The notes under the pieces were generated by a model. It was not told the origin of the DNA. It made no database searches and saw nothing but the letters and a program-made list of their open reading frames with translations. The position numbers and the translations under genes were made by a program. Shown in pieces: positions 10,528-21,566 of a DNA stretch of 64,000 nucleotides. This DNA is from Basidiobolus meristosporus CBS 931.73 (Eukaryota; Basidiobolomycota; Basidiobolomycetes; Basidiobolales; Basidiobolaceae), in assembly GCA_002104905.1 (NCBI GenBank), contig MCFE01000346.1, positions 25,852-89,851 on the forward strand. The letters are read 5' to 3'. Numbering within the stretch: the stretch's first letter is position 1; every line of letters starts with the position of its first letter.

Positions 10528-12544
10528 TTACGCGTTTGTAATCAAGTTCCTTCCATGGCGCAGTGTTTCCCACCATATCTTGAGTGCACCAGTCAAGTGC
10601 AACCACGTCTCGTACATCCCTAGTGGGACATCCATTCTGAGGAAGCGCATGTAGCACTTACACCAGCGCCAGATGGACCCCAGACCACTCACATTTGCAT
10701 TGGCCTCCTGGCATTCTTCTCGGATAGCGTTTGCACAGTAGCGCCCCATGATCACGTAAGTTAGCCGTTCGCTGTGAGTAGTTTGGAGTGCCTCGTCGAC
10801 CGATCTCAGCAGATCGTTTGTTTTAATGAGTAGTAGTACTATCCTGGGGATCTTCGCCAAGAGTCCGACGATCTCGCCAAGCAGATGATCCATCACAGTC
10901 TGTTGGATTCTCAACATCTCCTCCTTTGTGCGCTTTTGCGAAAGATCTTCGCTTACGATATTCCACTCGCGCCCGGTTAGTACGCTGGAAAAGAGTTTGT
11001 ATGCGTTCGTGCCGCCGACTCGGTTACTGTAGAGCCGGATGACCTCTTCGTCTCGGGAGATTAGTCCGTTCCAAAGATGTGCGTAGTCTAGTCGAAATTC
11101 TTTGCTCAGGGACCGGTAAAGCCCGTGGTCGAGGAGCACGATCTCGAAGTTCCTGTGGGATCTGGAGCCCTCCGGCTTGGTCCGTATGAATATATTCCCA
11201 GGGTCTGAAGGTAGAAGAGTTAATCTTAGAGAAAACTTGAGTCCACCGCACTATGGACATGAAGAGGTTACTTACGTGGATCACAGTGCACCCAGCTGAT
11301 GGAAATATCCAAGAATGGCTCGGTTAGATTGGATGGATTGACTTCAAAACACTGGTGATTTCTTACCCTTGAATGAAGATCATCTCGGAGAAGATTCTTG
11401 TCAGCTCAGTGGAGACGTCGTTAGGGTTGATATTATGCAGCTTCATGAAGGCAAGGTCGTCGATTCGCGTTCCGTCGATGACTGGGAGAGCCAAGTTAAA
11501 CAGGTTGTGCGCAATTTACAAAGGGGGGGAGACTTACATTCCATGCACAGAATTCTACGTTGTGCCCAATACACCTCCGGAATTTTCAAGGTGGTGTTGC
11601 GAATGGTCGAGAAGTTTTGTTCGACCTTTCTGGCGTTGTCCATCTCGAACATGAAGTTCAACTCTTTTGGTAAGCTCTCGGACATTTCATCCGCTAACCA
11701 CGAGAACTCGAACTCGGGTATGGCCCATTTGACCACTTTCGTGACGAACGTCACAGTGGCGATATCTATCTTCGAGTAGTCATCAAGATACGGATGCTGA
11801 ACCTTAACGGCAACCTCTTGTCCAGTTTCGCGCAAGGTGGCTCGGTGAACTTGGGCAAGAGAGGCTACGCCGAGAGGGATGGGATTAAACTCAGAGAAGA
11901 GCTCGTTGATTGAATGGCCAGTATCATTTTTGAACAGCTCGTCGATGTCCTCCATGGAAGTGACCGGACAGCGATCCTGAAGTGGCGCCATAGTCTCGGT
12001 CCATTCATCTGGCAGTATGTAAGACATGGCGGAGATATGTTGGCCCTACAAAGGGTTGAGCTGGTAAGCGAAAGGGTGCTCGGGGGGAGCTGAGGAAATA
12101 AGTGTTTACCAGTTTGATGTATATCCCTGCGTTCTTCTTCAACACCTCGAGAATTTTTTCCGCTGATCTTTTGTGAACCTGAGATTTCAGTTGCTTGTGT
12201 CTAACCTCCTCATCTGGAGTGACTGGCTCGTGTCTTAATGTCCATTTGTAATCCACAATCACCACTGCTCCGACCCAGCCTGAGCGAGCGCATCTTACTA
12301 GGCCGTCAGTGAAGTAACGAAAGGGATCATATGTATGATAAGCCACACCGCCAGCCGCGGCAATTGTAGTGTACTTCAAAGCGGTCTTGCCTACATTAGA
12401 CCAAGCGGAAGCTACAGGCTTGATTGTTGTTGTTGAGGTCAGCTTTCGGCGTAGAAGGAGAGGAGGGAGGCGACTCGGTGTCTTTGGTAAGAAGTCACAT
12501 TTCGCCCCTAGTCCCCGTACGGTGAACAACTTTCTAGAGGTCAT
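10528..12544 (-). CDS. UbiB/ABC1/ADCK atypical kinase, ADCK1/Mcp2-like, mitochondrial
   Basis: Five exons (12110-12544, 11538-12045, 11367-11481, 11276-11295, 10528-11204) give 584 aa. The N-terminus is Arg/Ser/Thr-rich, like a mitochondrial presequence, followed by a short hydrophobic segment (TTIAAAGGVAYHTY). UbiB motifs appear in order: the KxGQ-like IKLGQHISAMSYILP, the Ala-rich loop PLGVASLAQVHRA, the VAVKVQHP lysine, the catalytic HCDPHPGN and the metal-binding LLDHGLY. ADCK1/Mcp2 proteins act in mitochondrial lipid and membrane homeostasis rather than directly in coenzyme Q synthesis. A 20-nt microexon (11276-11295) carries the invariant HCD. All phases agree. Family confidence is very high; the exact orthologue is inferred from the GQHISA..YILP variant. 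Confidence 0.92.
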
Positions 12545-13479
12545 TTCTTTCTTCCACGGTCAAAGCGAGGAGCGGGCTTGACTCCCGGTGGATAAAAAAT
12601 TTATTTATCATACCATTCTTTCCTCCACCGAATCCCGCAGTAGGTGATCGAGCAAGCGGTGATGGCCCTGATTTCTCCATTCAGTCAATGCTAATCAAGT
12701 CACAGGTGGGGTGAGGAACATAGACGGGGGCGTTGGTTGGTCCAGGTAAATATGTACTTGGGACAATACTCGTTCCGATATATTATAGGAATGAGATGAT
12801 TTGAAGGATCAGGAGGGCAGATGGTTTCGGAAAAATTAGGCCTATCCTGAAGAAGCTCCAGCACTATGACCCAACCTCGATCAATAATGCCATTTCGATG
12901 GGATTGCTGGAATGTGACAAGCTGGGGTTTGGATGTAGCTGATGGTTGGAGGGAAATAAAATGCTGAGTGGCGTAACTATGCCGGCATGTCCGTTGGGGT
13001 ACTGTTCATCGCTCATTAGGTGCAGTAGCAATGTTCTGATGTACAGCCGCCTCCTGCACTCTTGAAAGACTAGCAATTTATATCTCGCATTTGAATGCAG
13101 AAATGAATGGTGTGCTGAAGGATGTGTCTTGTTAATAATATTACCATATCTACAAAGCGCTTCAGAGTGAGTCTCGAAGAGTAACCCCAAGTAGCGCGCC
13201 TGATCCGTCTGAGGAACGGATCTTTTGGACCATGTATCTAATATTCCACTTGCTTTCTAAGAAATCCCAACCCGAATTTGACAGCAGCAAGTATTCCATA
13301 ATTGGTTGAATGTGTAGGCACGTCCTTGGCGGGGCTTTGAATAGACTAATGAGGAGTGCTCTCCTTCGCTGCTGTGCATACCTTCTTCGAGTATAAAGCT
13401 CTGACTTTTGTGCCCGGAAACTCGCACTCCCTTCCTTATCTAAGATTCTTATTGCCTCCCTCTAATCACTCCTAAAGCC
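12545..13479. other. Intergenic, no gene seen apart from a TATA box
   Basis: Shared upstream region of the divergent kinase gene (-) and CCD peptide gene (+). A 108-codon minus-strand frame (12864-13190) has no composition or splice support. Confidence 0.4.
13392..13398 (+). promoter_or_regulatory. TATA box (TATAAAG) of the first CCD peptide gene
   Basis: TATAAAG lies 82 bp upstream of the ATG at 13480. The pyrimidine-rich stretch between them looks like a fungal core promoter. Confidence 0.55.
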
Positions 13480-13614
13480 ATGAATACTCAGGACATCCGT
13501 CTCCTCCTTGCAACTCTGGCTGTTCTGGCTTTCACATCCTATGCAGCAGGATACTCTTTACCAATCAGCGAATTAGAAAGCACATGTTGTGATAAAGGGA
13601 AGCCCTTCGGCTGA
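13480..13614 (+). CDS. Small secreted CCD peptide precursor, copy 1 (44 aa)
   Basis: An intronless 44-codon frame with its own TATA box. The first 23 or so residues are a classic signal peptide (RLLLATLAVLAFTSYAA). The remainder is short and polar and ends in CCDKGKPFG followed by the stop. The signal region (RLLLATLAV) and the CCD-K/R-xx-P-x-G tail both match the peptide encoded at 54402-54524, so the two are paralogues. No dibasic Kex2 site precedes the Cys-Cys here. The product could be a secreted signalling peptide or a short effector; the adjacent cysteines could make a vicinal or intermolecular disulphide. Function unknown. The coding call rests on the signal peptide, promoter and paralogue. 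Confidence 0.62.
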   Translation: MNTQDIRLLLATLAVLAFTSYAAGYSLPISELESTCCDKGKPFG

Positions 13615-13891
13615 TATGGATCGCCACTTTACTCATGATACCCGCACCGCATATCGAGGGCCAGTTTGAACATTTTGTGTTAGGTGATTATTAGAAATTC
13701 AAATAAATGGCGCGCTATCCCATATGACTACTTTCACCTGTCGGCGCGCTTGGAGGAATAGAAGCAACATTTATTGATTCTAACGAAATATATTGTACAT
13801 CCACGGATCTTCCAACCCAGTGGTGGAACCTACTATTATAAATGGGGCCCTGGTCAAACATTATCGGCTGGTAAAATAGCTATAATACAAA

Positions 13892-15177
13892 TTAATTCGG
13901 GCTCACACTGTTCTCGTTGAAGACCAAGGCCGGCACTCGGGCCTCTGCCCTACTCGGTTGAGAGGACGTGATTTTTTCTAGCAATGAAGATGATGGGACT
14001 GAGACAGTTGATGAGGTTGAGGTTCCTGAGTAAGTAGGGTAGCAACGCGAGTGACCTTCGTATTGCACCGACTCACGACACCCTTCTATCGTTTGTCTGT
14101 AGGAACGAGCAGGCTGCTCAGACGGCGGGCGAGGTCCAGTTCGCTCGCTCCTGCCCAGCTCAGGACAGAGTGGCAGCCGTGCCATGTGGTGACTGGGATA
14201 CGGATACTTGGTATTTTTACACCTATAGCTGTTCGCAGCAAAAATAGGCTCGGGTCGATAGAGCGGCATCTCCGAAATATGCAATGAGTGGGATAGGATT
14301 CTTTCAAAGATAGCGGTGGAAAACTCCACCAAGGAAAAACAGCTATTCCCCATCTCGGTATCAGACGGGACAAATCGCTGCTGTTGAAGAAGGATTCTTC
14401 GAGCTTGGAATCGTTGGCGGATATGGTTGATAGCCATCCGTGTACGATGGTCGTATTCGGATGGAGATAGTTGTGGAGGTATTGTGTTGGAAGCGGGCTC
14501 ACGATGCATACTTGCAAAATGGAACAGAAAATGCTTGAAGTAGCGCTCATTCCATCGAAGTCGGATTCCTGTGCTTTTAACCAGCTGGACCGTTGCTAGC
14601 GTGCTCCAAGAGGTTGTGAGCTGCTTGATGAATTGGGCAACCTTACTTGAACGCTCGCCTATGACCAGCGTTACCACCAACTCTATCGTCTGCTTGATGT
14701 CCCATTCACCCACCACTTCGGCAATAAGGCTGGCGAACCTCGGACAGTCGATTCCCCAGTGATAGAACAATTTCACCAACAACTCGGCAGTCCTCTGAAC
14801 TGACCATTCGTTCACTAGCCACTTGATGGCTCTAAATACAGATTTGAGGTTGGTTTCTTCGTAATCAGCGATGATCCTGCGCATATAGTATGCTATATAA
14901 TCGACGTTGTTTTCATTGTGAATCCAGTTGTAGAACTGAGTGTTATAAGTGTAGTCCATGGCTAAAGAAAACCCAAAAGTAAAGGATGAGAAATGGGGCC
15001 CTGGAGGCATCAATAGAAAAAAATAGTTACATACAGCGCATAGCGGCATCGACCTCTTCCAACAGGCTGGCATCGGTCAACTTGGAATCTGAAGCAGTGG
15101 TCGTTGTAGTGAGTGCTTGGTCGAAGGACAGGTCAAATGGTGTACATACCGCTTTCAGAGCCAAATATATGCTTCAT
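13892..15177 (-). CDS. Helical-repeat protein of unknown function (383 aa)
   Basis: Three exons (15150-15177, 15035-15088, 13892-14961) use GTATGT donors and join in phase. After a short acidic N-terminus come three tandem repeats of about 31 residues, with pattern F..I..LV.EW....T.ELV..L...W, roughly residues 58-155. These look like pairs of amphipathic helices stacking as a solenoid. The C-terminal 170 residues are Ser/Pro/Arg-rich and probably disordered. There is no signal peptide or membrane segment. The first exon is only 28 nt. I do not recognise a named family. Confidence 0.7.
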
Positions 15178-16216
15178 TATTTTCTAGTGAAAGTCAGGCT
15201 ACGGATATCTGAGTAAAGTCAAGACGACACTTATCCACCCTTGTCTTGAGCAAAAGCAATATGGCGGAGAGCAGCCATCATGGGGAGTTATAAGGACGAG
15301 GGAATCCAAAAAAGGGAATCTAGCCCTTAATTGGATTGTTGGTTAGGTGGGCTGGGAAAGGAGAGAATAGGAATGTGCCTACGCAAATCTGATATGAAAT
15401 TATTCAAACAAATATCAAAATGGAAATCGAATATGAAATTATTCAAACAAATGAACACAATTCAACCTATTCACCACATTCAGCGGCCCACTCTATTCTT
15501 CCATATCTCGTAATAGACGATAGTTTGGAGATGTATGAGTAACATGAGTGGCCAGAGCGAGTGGGCCGATTAGCATCTATATTGAACCATAATTAATAAA
15601 TCAGCCATAATGAGCACATTTCATATCACAATCGAGATTTTCATATCATGTTGGGGCTCAAGCGCCACCCACCTTGGCGTGGCCATTTGTTTGGGCTCAG
15701 CTCCACGCTAGGCATACCCAGCGCTAGCCCACAGTCTGTGCGATCTCCATCCGCATTGCCCTGCACCTCTCTATCCTCCTCAAGGAAATCAAGACATCTG
15801 TGCCATTCGGTTTACACAAGGCTTCCCAACTAATTGAGACAGATGTGCAATCTGATCAAAAGCCTGCTTGCCTCATGGGAAAGAGGCCAGTGCCCAATCA
15901 AGAAGGCAGCATTCTCCCCAAGATCGACCGCATGGCTGAGCACAAAGCGCACATGGCCCCCAGCTTTCGAGAAATATGCGCAACTGAAGATGGGTAATTC
16001 TTCCTGACACCTTTTGCCCTTAAGGGGTGAAGATTAGTCATTTTTACTGGCGCTGCATGTACTTCTAAATTCAACGCATGATTTCGTATACCTTTTTGGT
16101 TCCGGTTATTCCATATGTCCGCAGTGCAATCGATCAAATCCACCCATAAAACTTTCGCTTGAAGACTTATCGCAGTACCTTGGTAAATTTGTATATTCTA
16201 TTATCGATCGATTCTC
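15178..16216. other. Intergenic, no supported gene
   Basis: Between the divergent helical-repeat gene (-) and transporter gene (+). It contains a direct repeat of a 20-base AT-rich string (ATATGAAATTATTCAAACAA at 15391-15410 and 15430-15449). A frame near 15800-15990 has a short PFGLHKAS string resembling a gypsy RT motif, but nothing else supports a transposon. Confidence 0.35.
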
Positions 16217-17258
16217 ATGTCAGCCACTTCCCCACCACCTCCCTCCGAGGTCAACGAAGCCAGTCCACTGCTTGCAAAGACCACAGAGCCTAATGTGCGC
16301 CACGTTTTGTTGGGACTCATTCTGGTCGCCACCTCTTCGTTGGCTTTCTCTACCATGTCTTTGTTTGTTAAGCTGGTGGGCTTCAACTTTCCCCCCATGG
16401 AGATTGTTTTCATTAGAAGTATCCTTCAGTTCGGTCTTGCCATAATCTCCTGTTGGTACATGGGTGTGTTTCCTTGGGGTGAGCCCAGTTTGAGGAAAGG
16501 GCTCGTAGTTCGTGGATTCGCCGGCTCCGTAGGTCTTGCACTTTTCTACTATTCTCTGACGAAGCTGCCGCTATCCGATGCAACAGGTAAGCTTTATGCA
16601 TAGTGGATGTTAACGTACTCGTGCTTACTCCACCATCCTAGTGCTGTTTTTTGTGAGCCCCATTTTCACCGCCATCCTTGCTCGCCTATTCCTTAAGGAA
16701 TCGTACTCACTTTTCGACCAAGCAGCATCGGTCGTTTCCTTCACCGGGGTGATATTCGTTGCCCAACCGGAATTTCTTTTCGGAGCCAGAAAATCCAATC
16801 CTTCTGACATCGACTCCACCTCGCGCATCATCGCCTGTGTGGCCTGCGTATGTGGTAGTGTTGCTTCCTCAATAGCATTTGTTACCATCCGTCAGTTAGG
16901 TTTAGGGGTTCATTACATGGTTCATGTCGTGTATTTTGGCGGGATTTCCTCGATTTTCTCATTGATCGTCTCGTTGATCTTTGAGCCCGTGAAGATCCCT
17001 AGCACCCTGTACGATTGGGTGGGTCTGTCAGTGATCAGCGTCTCCGCGTTTGTTGGTCAAGGTCTTCTCAACTACGGCCTTCAGCTTGCCCCGTCAGGGC
17101 CTGCGACATTGATGCGGAACTTTGATATCGTGTTTGCGTTCATCTTTGGAATCACTATCTTCAAGGAGATTCCAGCAATGAACTCCCTCCTGGGAACTGG
17201 ATTGATTCTGTGTAGCACGATTGGCATGGGAATCAAGAAATGGGCTGGCCGTAGATAG
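16217..17258 (+). CDS. EamA/DMT-superfamily transporter (SLC35G-like)
   Basis: Two exons (16217-16586, 16642-17258) with a 55-nt intron give 328 aa. After an acidic/polar N-terminus there are about ten hydrophobic helices arranged as two EamA repeats. The first repeat carries the PPMEIVFIRSI and FYSLTKLPLSDAT motifs; the second carries the glycine-rich FVGQGLLNYGLQLAPSGPA segment. This signature (helix 3-4 Y..L..LPLSDA plus the second-half G.GLQ) is typical of SLC35G/EamA proteins. These move small metabolites or nucleotide-linked solutes across plasma, Golgi or mitochondrial membranes. Substrate not predictable from sequence. It is a full-length member. Confidence 0.88.
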
Positions 17259-17674
17259 ATTCCGTGTGTAGTCCTACTCTCCGTGTGTTGCCAGCCATCG
17301 AGTACAATAAATAGGGATTTGTTAGACTTGCACATGTGCATTTCATTTGCCATTTGATCATGATGCACTGCGATATTCAACGAGCGCAAGTCATATAAGC
17401 CATTCCAAAAGCATAAGTTAGCAGAGAAACCAATGTGAGAAATACAAACTCCATGATTGTGTGTTCTAGAACGTTTCATGGGACTGCTGTCCGTCTAAAT
17501 TCATTAGCGGCTGAGGCATCACTGGTGATGTGACAGTATTCAATTGATATGCAATAATATTTGTCTACTAGCTAACTCTTAATTACTACTCGACTAGCTA
17601 TTACCAACCACATACGTAGATTGAATCCTTTTGGACACCTCGGAAGAATCTCCATCTTCACCTCAGCATACAGT
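17259..17674. other. Intergenic, no gene seen
   Basis: 3' flank of the transporter and upstream region of the disrupted RRM gene. A minus-strand frame across 17081-17479 is a shadow of the transporter. Confidence 0.4.
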
Positions 17675-18806
17675 ATGACTGAGAATACGCCATCCCCAGT
17701 TGCGTCCGAGGTGAGAGAGGATCCGACAACCTAAGTTACTAAAACTCTGGAAGCCATCCGTCTAGCAACTGAAGAAGTCGGGTGCAAGGTATTTGTGGGC
17801 AATCTTTCTTTTCAGACCACCGAGGAAGGGCTCAAAAGTTTCTTTGCTGTTGCGGGTAAAGTGTTGGTATATCTCTGGGGTTCTGTCAGGATAAAATACT
17901 CTTCTTTACTAAACTCTCCCTTCCCTATAGCCTGAAGACAAGCGTTATTACCCGTGGTACACGTTCTCTGGGATATGGTTTCGGCTTCTATGAGAGCGAG
18001 AAAGAAGCTGAGGAGGCTGTCAAGCAACTGGGCAAGAAGGAGTTGGGTGATAGAGTGATAAACGTTGAGGTGGCTAAGCCTTAGGAGATTCATAGTATCC
18101 AAGCCCAAGCTCAATCACAGCGCGAACGTGGAAGAGGTGGTCGCGGTCGTGGTCGTGGCAATCTGGTACGTGTTCAACAGGAATGGCGGTTTCGGATAGA
18201 GCTGGTTTTCATCGAACTTGCTTGGTACAGGAGAATCGTTGTAGGTTCTCTAATCAAGAGCATAACAATGGTGAGAGTGAGCTAGGGAACCAAGCGCTAA
18301 CTTACCTAGGCGAGGAAGTATCTCAAGCTAACACCGAGGTACTTGACTACAATCAGACTACCAATGACTCGTACCATGACCGATATCGTGGAAGAGGGCG
18401 TAGACGTGGATCAACGAGAGGTCGCAGATTTGGAAGTGATCGCGGAGGATTAGCTTCACAGCCCCACCTGAGAAAACCATCAAAGACTACGGTGTTCGTT
18501 AGCAATTTAACATATTCATATGGTAATGTAGAGCTTCAGAACCTTTTCCAAGGATACAAAATCGTGTCATCTCATGTTGCGTACATGAAATCCGACCGCT
18601 CCGAGGGCTTCGGGTTAGTTGAATTCGCTGATGAAGCTGAGCAACAGTGTGCCCTTGCCAACAATGCCAACATGCACATAGATGAGCACGATATTTCGGT
18701 GAAAGTAGCACGAAGCGAGACACATTCAGAAAGCACCAATAATGATGAAGATAACCAACTACATCTTGAATCTTCTAATCTTGCTCCACCATCCTCTAGC
18801 GAATAA
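17675..18806 (+). pseudogene. RRM-RGG-RRM protein (Sbp1-like layout) interrupted by two in-frame stops
   Basis: The apparent start is the ATG at 17675. RRM1 spans 17783-18081: RNP2 KVFVGNLSF, then a 68-nt intron (17863-17930) with a perfect TTTACTAAAC branch point, then RNP1 LGYGFGFYE. An RGG box follows at about 18121-18160. A second phase-0 intron is likely at 18166-18230. The last exon, 18231-18806, holds a second RG-rich stretch and RRM2 (VFVSNL, EGFGLVEFA). The order RRM1-RGG-RRM2 is that of yeast Sbp1, a poly(A)/eIF4G-binding translation repressor. A TAA at 17732-17734 and a TAG at 18082-18084 break an otherwise continuous frame. It is a pseudogene with two nonsense changes, a gene needing readthrough, or an undetected splice. 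Confidence 0.65.
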
Positions 18807-19096
18807 ACCTAAAATTTTGGACCACTCAAACCGACAGGCAAGTAAATAATCAAGACACCCTTTTCCTCTGGGACTTGTACAGATTCATATATCAACCCTT
18901 GCTGCTTCCACTTCCTTCATCAACCACAATCATGATCAATTCTGAAGAAGTTTATTTATTGTTGTTATTGCCCTTGAAAGATCCTCACCAAATACACGTT
19001 TCTGGAAAGGCTTGCAAATTAGACATTATGTACAGGTGGAAATTGGCTCAGAGGGACTTGCTCCACACATAAATGCAGTAGACTTGCCCAGAACAA

Positions 19097-19743
19097 TCAA
19101 AGAGCGTTGGCTTCGTTGGAACCTGGAATATCATGGTAGCTGCGTTAAACCCAGTCAATTAGATAGGGGTATACAAAGATAGTTTACTTGCAACTAGTTC
19201 CAGCGTTTTGGTCACATCACGCATATCTTGCTCAATAACCTCGGCCCAGTTCTGAACATCCCCCAGTTCCTGTAATGAATAGAAAACGACATGTAAGCAT
19301 CCAACAGAAAGTCAACTGGAAAGTCGGTATAGGGTACCTTGAGTGCGCTGTTAAATTGATCAATGAGCTGAAGCCAATTCTTGGCTTGCTTAGAATATTT
19401 GTGAGCCTGTAAGCTGATCTTCTTCGCAGATTGCTCAAGCTCCTTTTGATTGGTGTATACTTGTGCTACCCTAGATTCCAAGTATTGTCAGCGGGACAAG
19501 CCATCACTTTGACACACAGAAATAGGGTGAACATGAAGTTGGAGACAGGTACCGTTCGTTCAAATTGTCCGACAAACAATCAGTTAAATCATTTAAAGAC
19601 TTGACTGCCTCTCGTCGAAGTTTCTCTATCAAAAACAAGCTCAGTTACCCTGCAACTGAAGACAGGTTTTTCAAGCTGTTACCATTATCTTTACGTAAAG
19701 CTGCCTGCTTAGCATTGTGCTCCTTCAAAGCTTTCGCCAACAT
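19097..19743 (-). CDS. BLOC1S1: BLOC-1 complex subunit 1 (BLOS1/GCN5L1) homologue
   Basis: Five exons (19695-19743, 19553-19625, 19338-19470, 19188-19269, 19097-19122) give 120 aa, all phases consistent. The product opens with MLAKALKEHNAKQAALQ and a short helix. It then has the family core: a VAQVYTNQK motif, alternating coiled-coil heptads, the QAKNWLQLIDQFNSALKELGD segment and the NWAEVIEQDM motif. BLOS1 is a small coiled-coil subunit of BLOC-1/BORC in endosome-lysosome transport; a GCN5-like role in mitochondrial acetylation is described in animals. The last exon is set by a CAG acceptor, giving a short ANAL end; an earlier acceptor would lengthen the tail. Length matches the family. Confidence 0.88.
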
Positions 19744-20090
19744 GTTAACGTGGTCAAGTATGTTCAGCAGACACTCATGACATTCAACTCACCATCATCC
19801 CAAGATCACGTGGGATAACCATTTATTTGTCAATTCGCAGATCTAGTCGTGATGAAGCATGAGCAACTGCATATTCCTAGGCGATCTACAATTACATGTA
19901 AAAGCCATAGAAAAAGTAGCCAGCATAACCATCAAAAGTAAAAGATATCACGGATCCTAAGTGAGCCAGCCCACCATATGTCCCACCAGCGAATATGTAA
20001 ATGAGAAAAGATACGGAAGGTGCTCAATTGGCAATGCAAAAGAATAGAGTAAAACACTATCTACAAGTATAGTAAGAGAATCGAGAGTTG
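19744..20090. other. Intergenic, no gene seen
   Basis: Upstream of BLOC1S1 and 3' flank of the bZIP gene, both on the minus strand. A TCACGTGG E-box-like site lies near 19806-19813. Confidence 0.4.
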
Positions 20091-21566
20091 CTAGAATCTC
20101 ATAGAATGGGACTTCGTCGGCATGCTTCCATTAACAGCTTGAATATTATGGGATGTACCTCCTACGCCAACGTTGGTAGGGACCCCGTGCATTGGCTGAC
20201 CTTGAATATGTGGGGGCACGCCCATCTGGTTGATACCGGGCGGAGGGCCAGGAATTACCTGCGGCATGCCTAGCATATTCATAGGGACATTCATCGGCGG
20301 CATTCCTAGATGCGTTGGCGCAGCCATAGGTGGGCCAGTCATCACGGGCACCAACCCTTCGATGCCCATAGCACCGTTGGCTTGGGCTATGGGGCAGTCT
20401 TTGTGCGCCAACAACAAGGTCTTCAAGTTGATGATCTCTTCCCTGAGGCCGGTTGCTTGATTTTGGAGGGTCTCGTTTTCCTGTGACAAATACTCCACCT
20501 GCGCCTGTAGGTTATTGAGCCATTGCTTCTTGCGTTGACGACATTTCGAAGCAGCTAAAGATTGGGACGAGCATAAGTATTATTCCTGCCGAGGGTAACA
20601 CTTCCAATCACCCTACCTTGGCGATTCCTCTCCAAAAAACTTTTTCTCTTCTCATCCGGACTCTCCGCTTTAGGTTTTTTGTCGGGTTTCTTGTCACTAC
20701 CTAAATCATCATCTTCGGAACCCCCGTCTCCCTCCCCCGAACCGGTACTGAGAATACTTCTTCTTCGGTTTATTCGCGCCTTGTTTCCGTCTTCGTGCGA
20801 TTCAGATTCATTCACGCCCCCATTTCCACGAGTAGGTTTTGAGTGGAATTGGCTTCCTTTTTCGGGATTATTCTGACGTTGGTTGACTGGCTCTGTAGAT
20901 CCCACGTAAGAATTCATCGGTCCTTGGTTTTTAACCACTTCATATACACCAGTACCAGTGCCACCTTTCTTATCGGAGGCTGTCACGCCAACATTCGATG
21001 AATTTAATTGCAAACTTGTAGTTTCAGGTAAATTTCTCAAGAAGTTTGGCGTAGCATGTGCAGCAGCCCCAAGTAAGGCTGTTGTCATCGGTGAAGGTTG
21101 CGCGCTATACGCGCTAAAGCCGTGACGGTTACTAGAAACGGCTGAGCCCTGAGGCCCTAACAGCATAGATGGTGAAAGTGGCCCTGAACGTAATGATTGA
21201 GCACCCCAACTACGCATGTCCGCGGGGGCCTGTGGTGTGTCTATATTGGCTATTGGGGGAAGAATACTTTTTGAAGCAACAGCGCTAGTCGTAGGGCCTT
21301 CTGCTCCAGAGACAGAACTAAAACTCTGCTCAAAAGGATTTGGCTCCTGGTCCAGCTTTGAGGGGGGGTTCAGAAATTCATCGGGTCCAGTCCGATTCAT
21401 ATCTGTATGTGAGAGAGTTGGTCCGTTGGTGGTTATAACGTTTGGGTTAGTCCTTTTAAAAGGATTGGTTGAAACATCTACATATACAGAAACGTTAGAA
21501 CCAATTCATTGGAGCCGTGTGGAGACCTCTAAAGCAGCCTTTAGTACCTTTTTCAACTTGTGACAT
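20091..21566 (-). CDS. ATF/CREB-type bZIP transcription factor (Atf1-like)
   Basis: Three exons (21548-21566, 20617-21477, 20091-20554) give 447 aa. A 19-nt first exon encodes MSQVEK plus one base. The long disordered N-terminus is Ser/Pro/Asn-rich and contains several SP/TP sites, as expected for stress-kinase phosphorylation. The basic region is KRKSFLERNRQAASKCRQRK, with the invariant N..AA..CR split exactly by the second intron. A leucine zipper follows, then a short hydrophobic/DCP segment typical of Atf1/ATF2. The tail is Gly/Pro/Met-rich. Atf1-like factors bind TGACGTCA and control stress and development. Two CRE-like sites lie in its upstream region. Confidence 0.93.

Noticed and set aside
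12864-13190. 108-codon minus-strand ORF
   Set aside because: Irregular composition, no splice signals, no family pattern; likely chance.
15780-15990. Possible gypsy RT fragment (PFGLHKAS)
   Set aside because: Only one short string fits; no neighbouring RT, RNase H or LTR signals.
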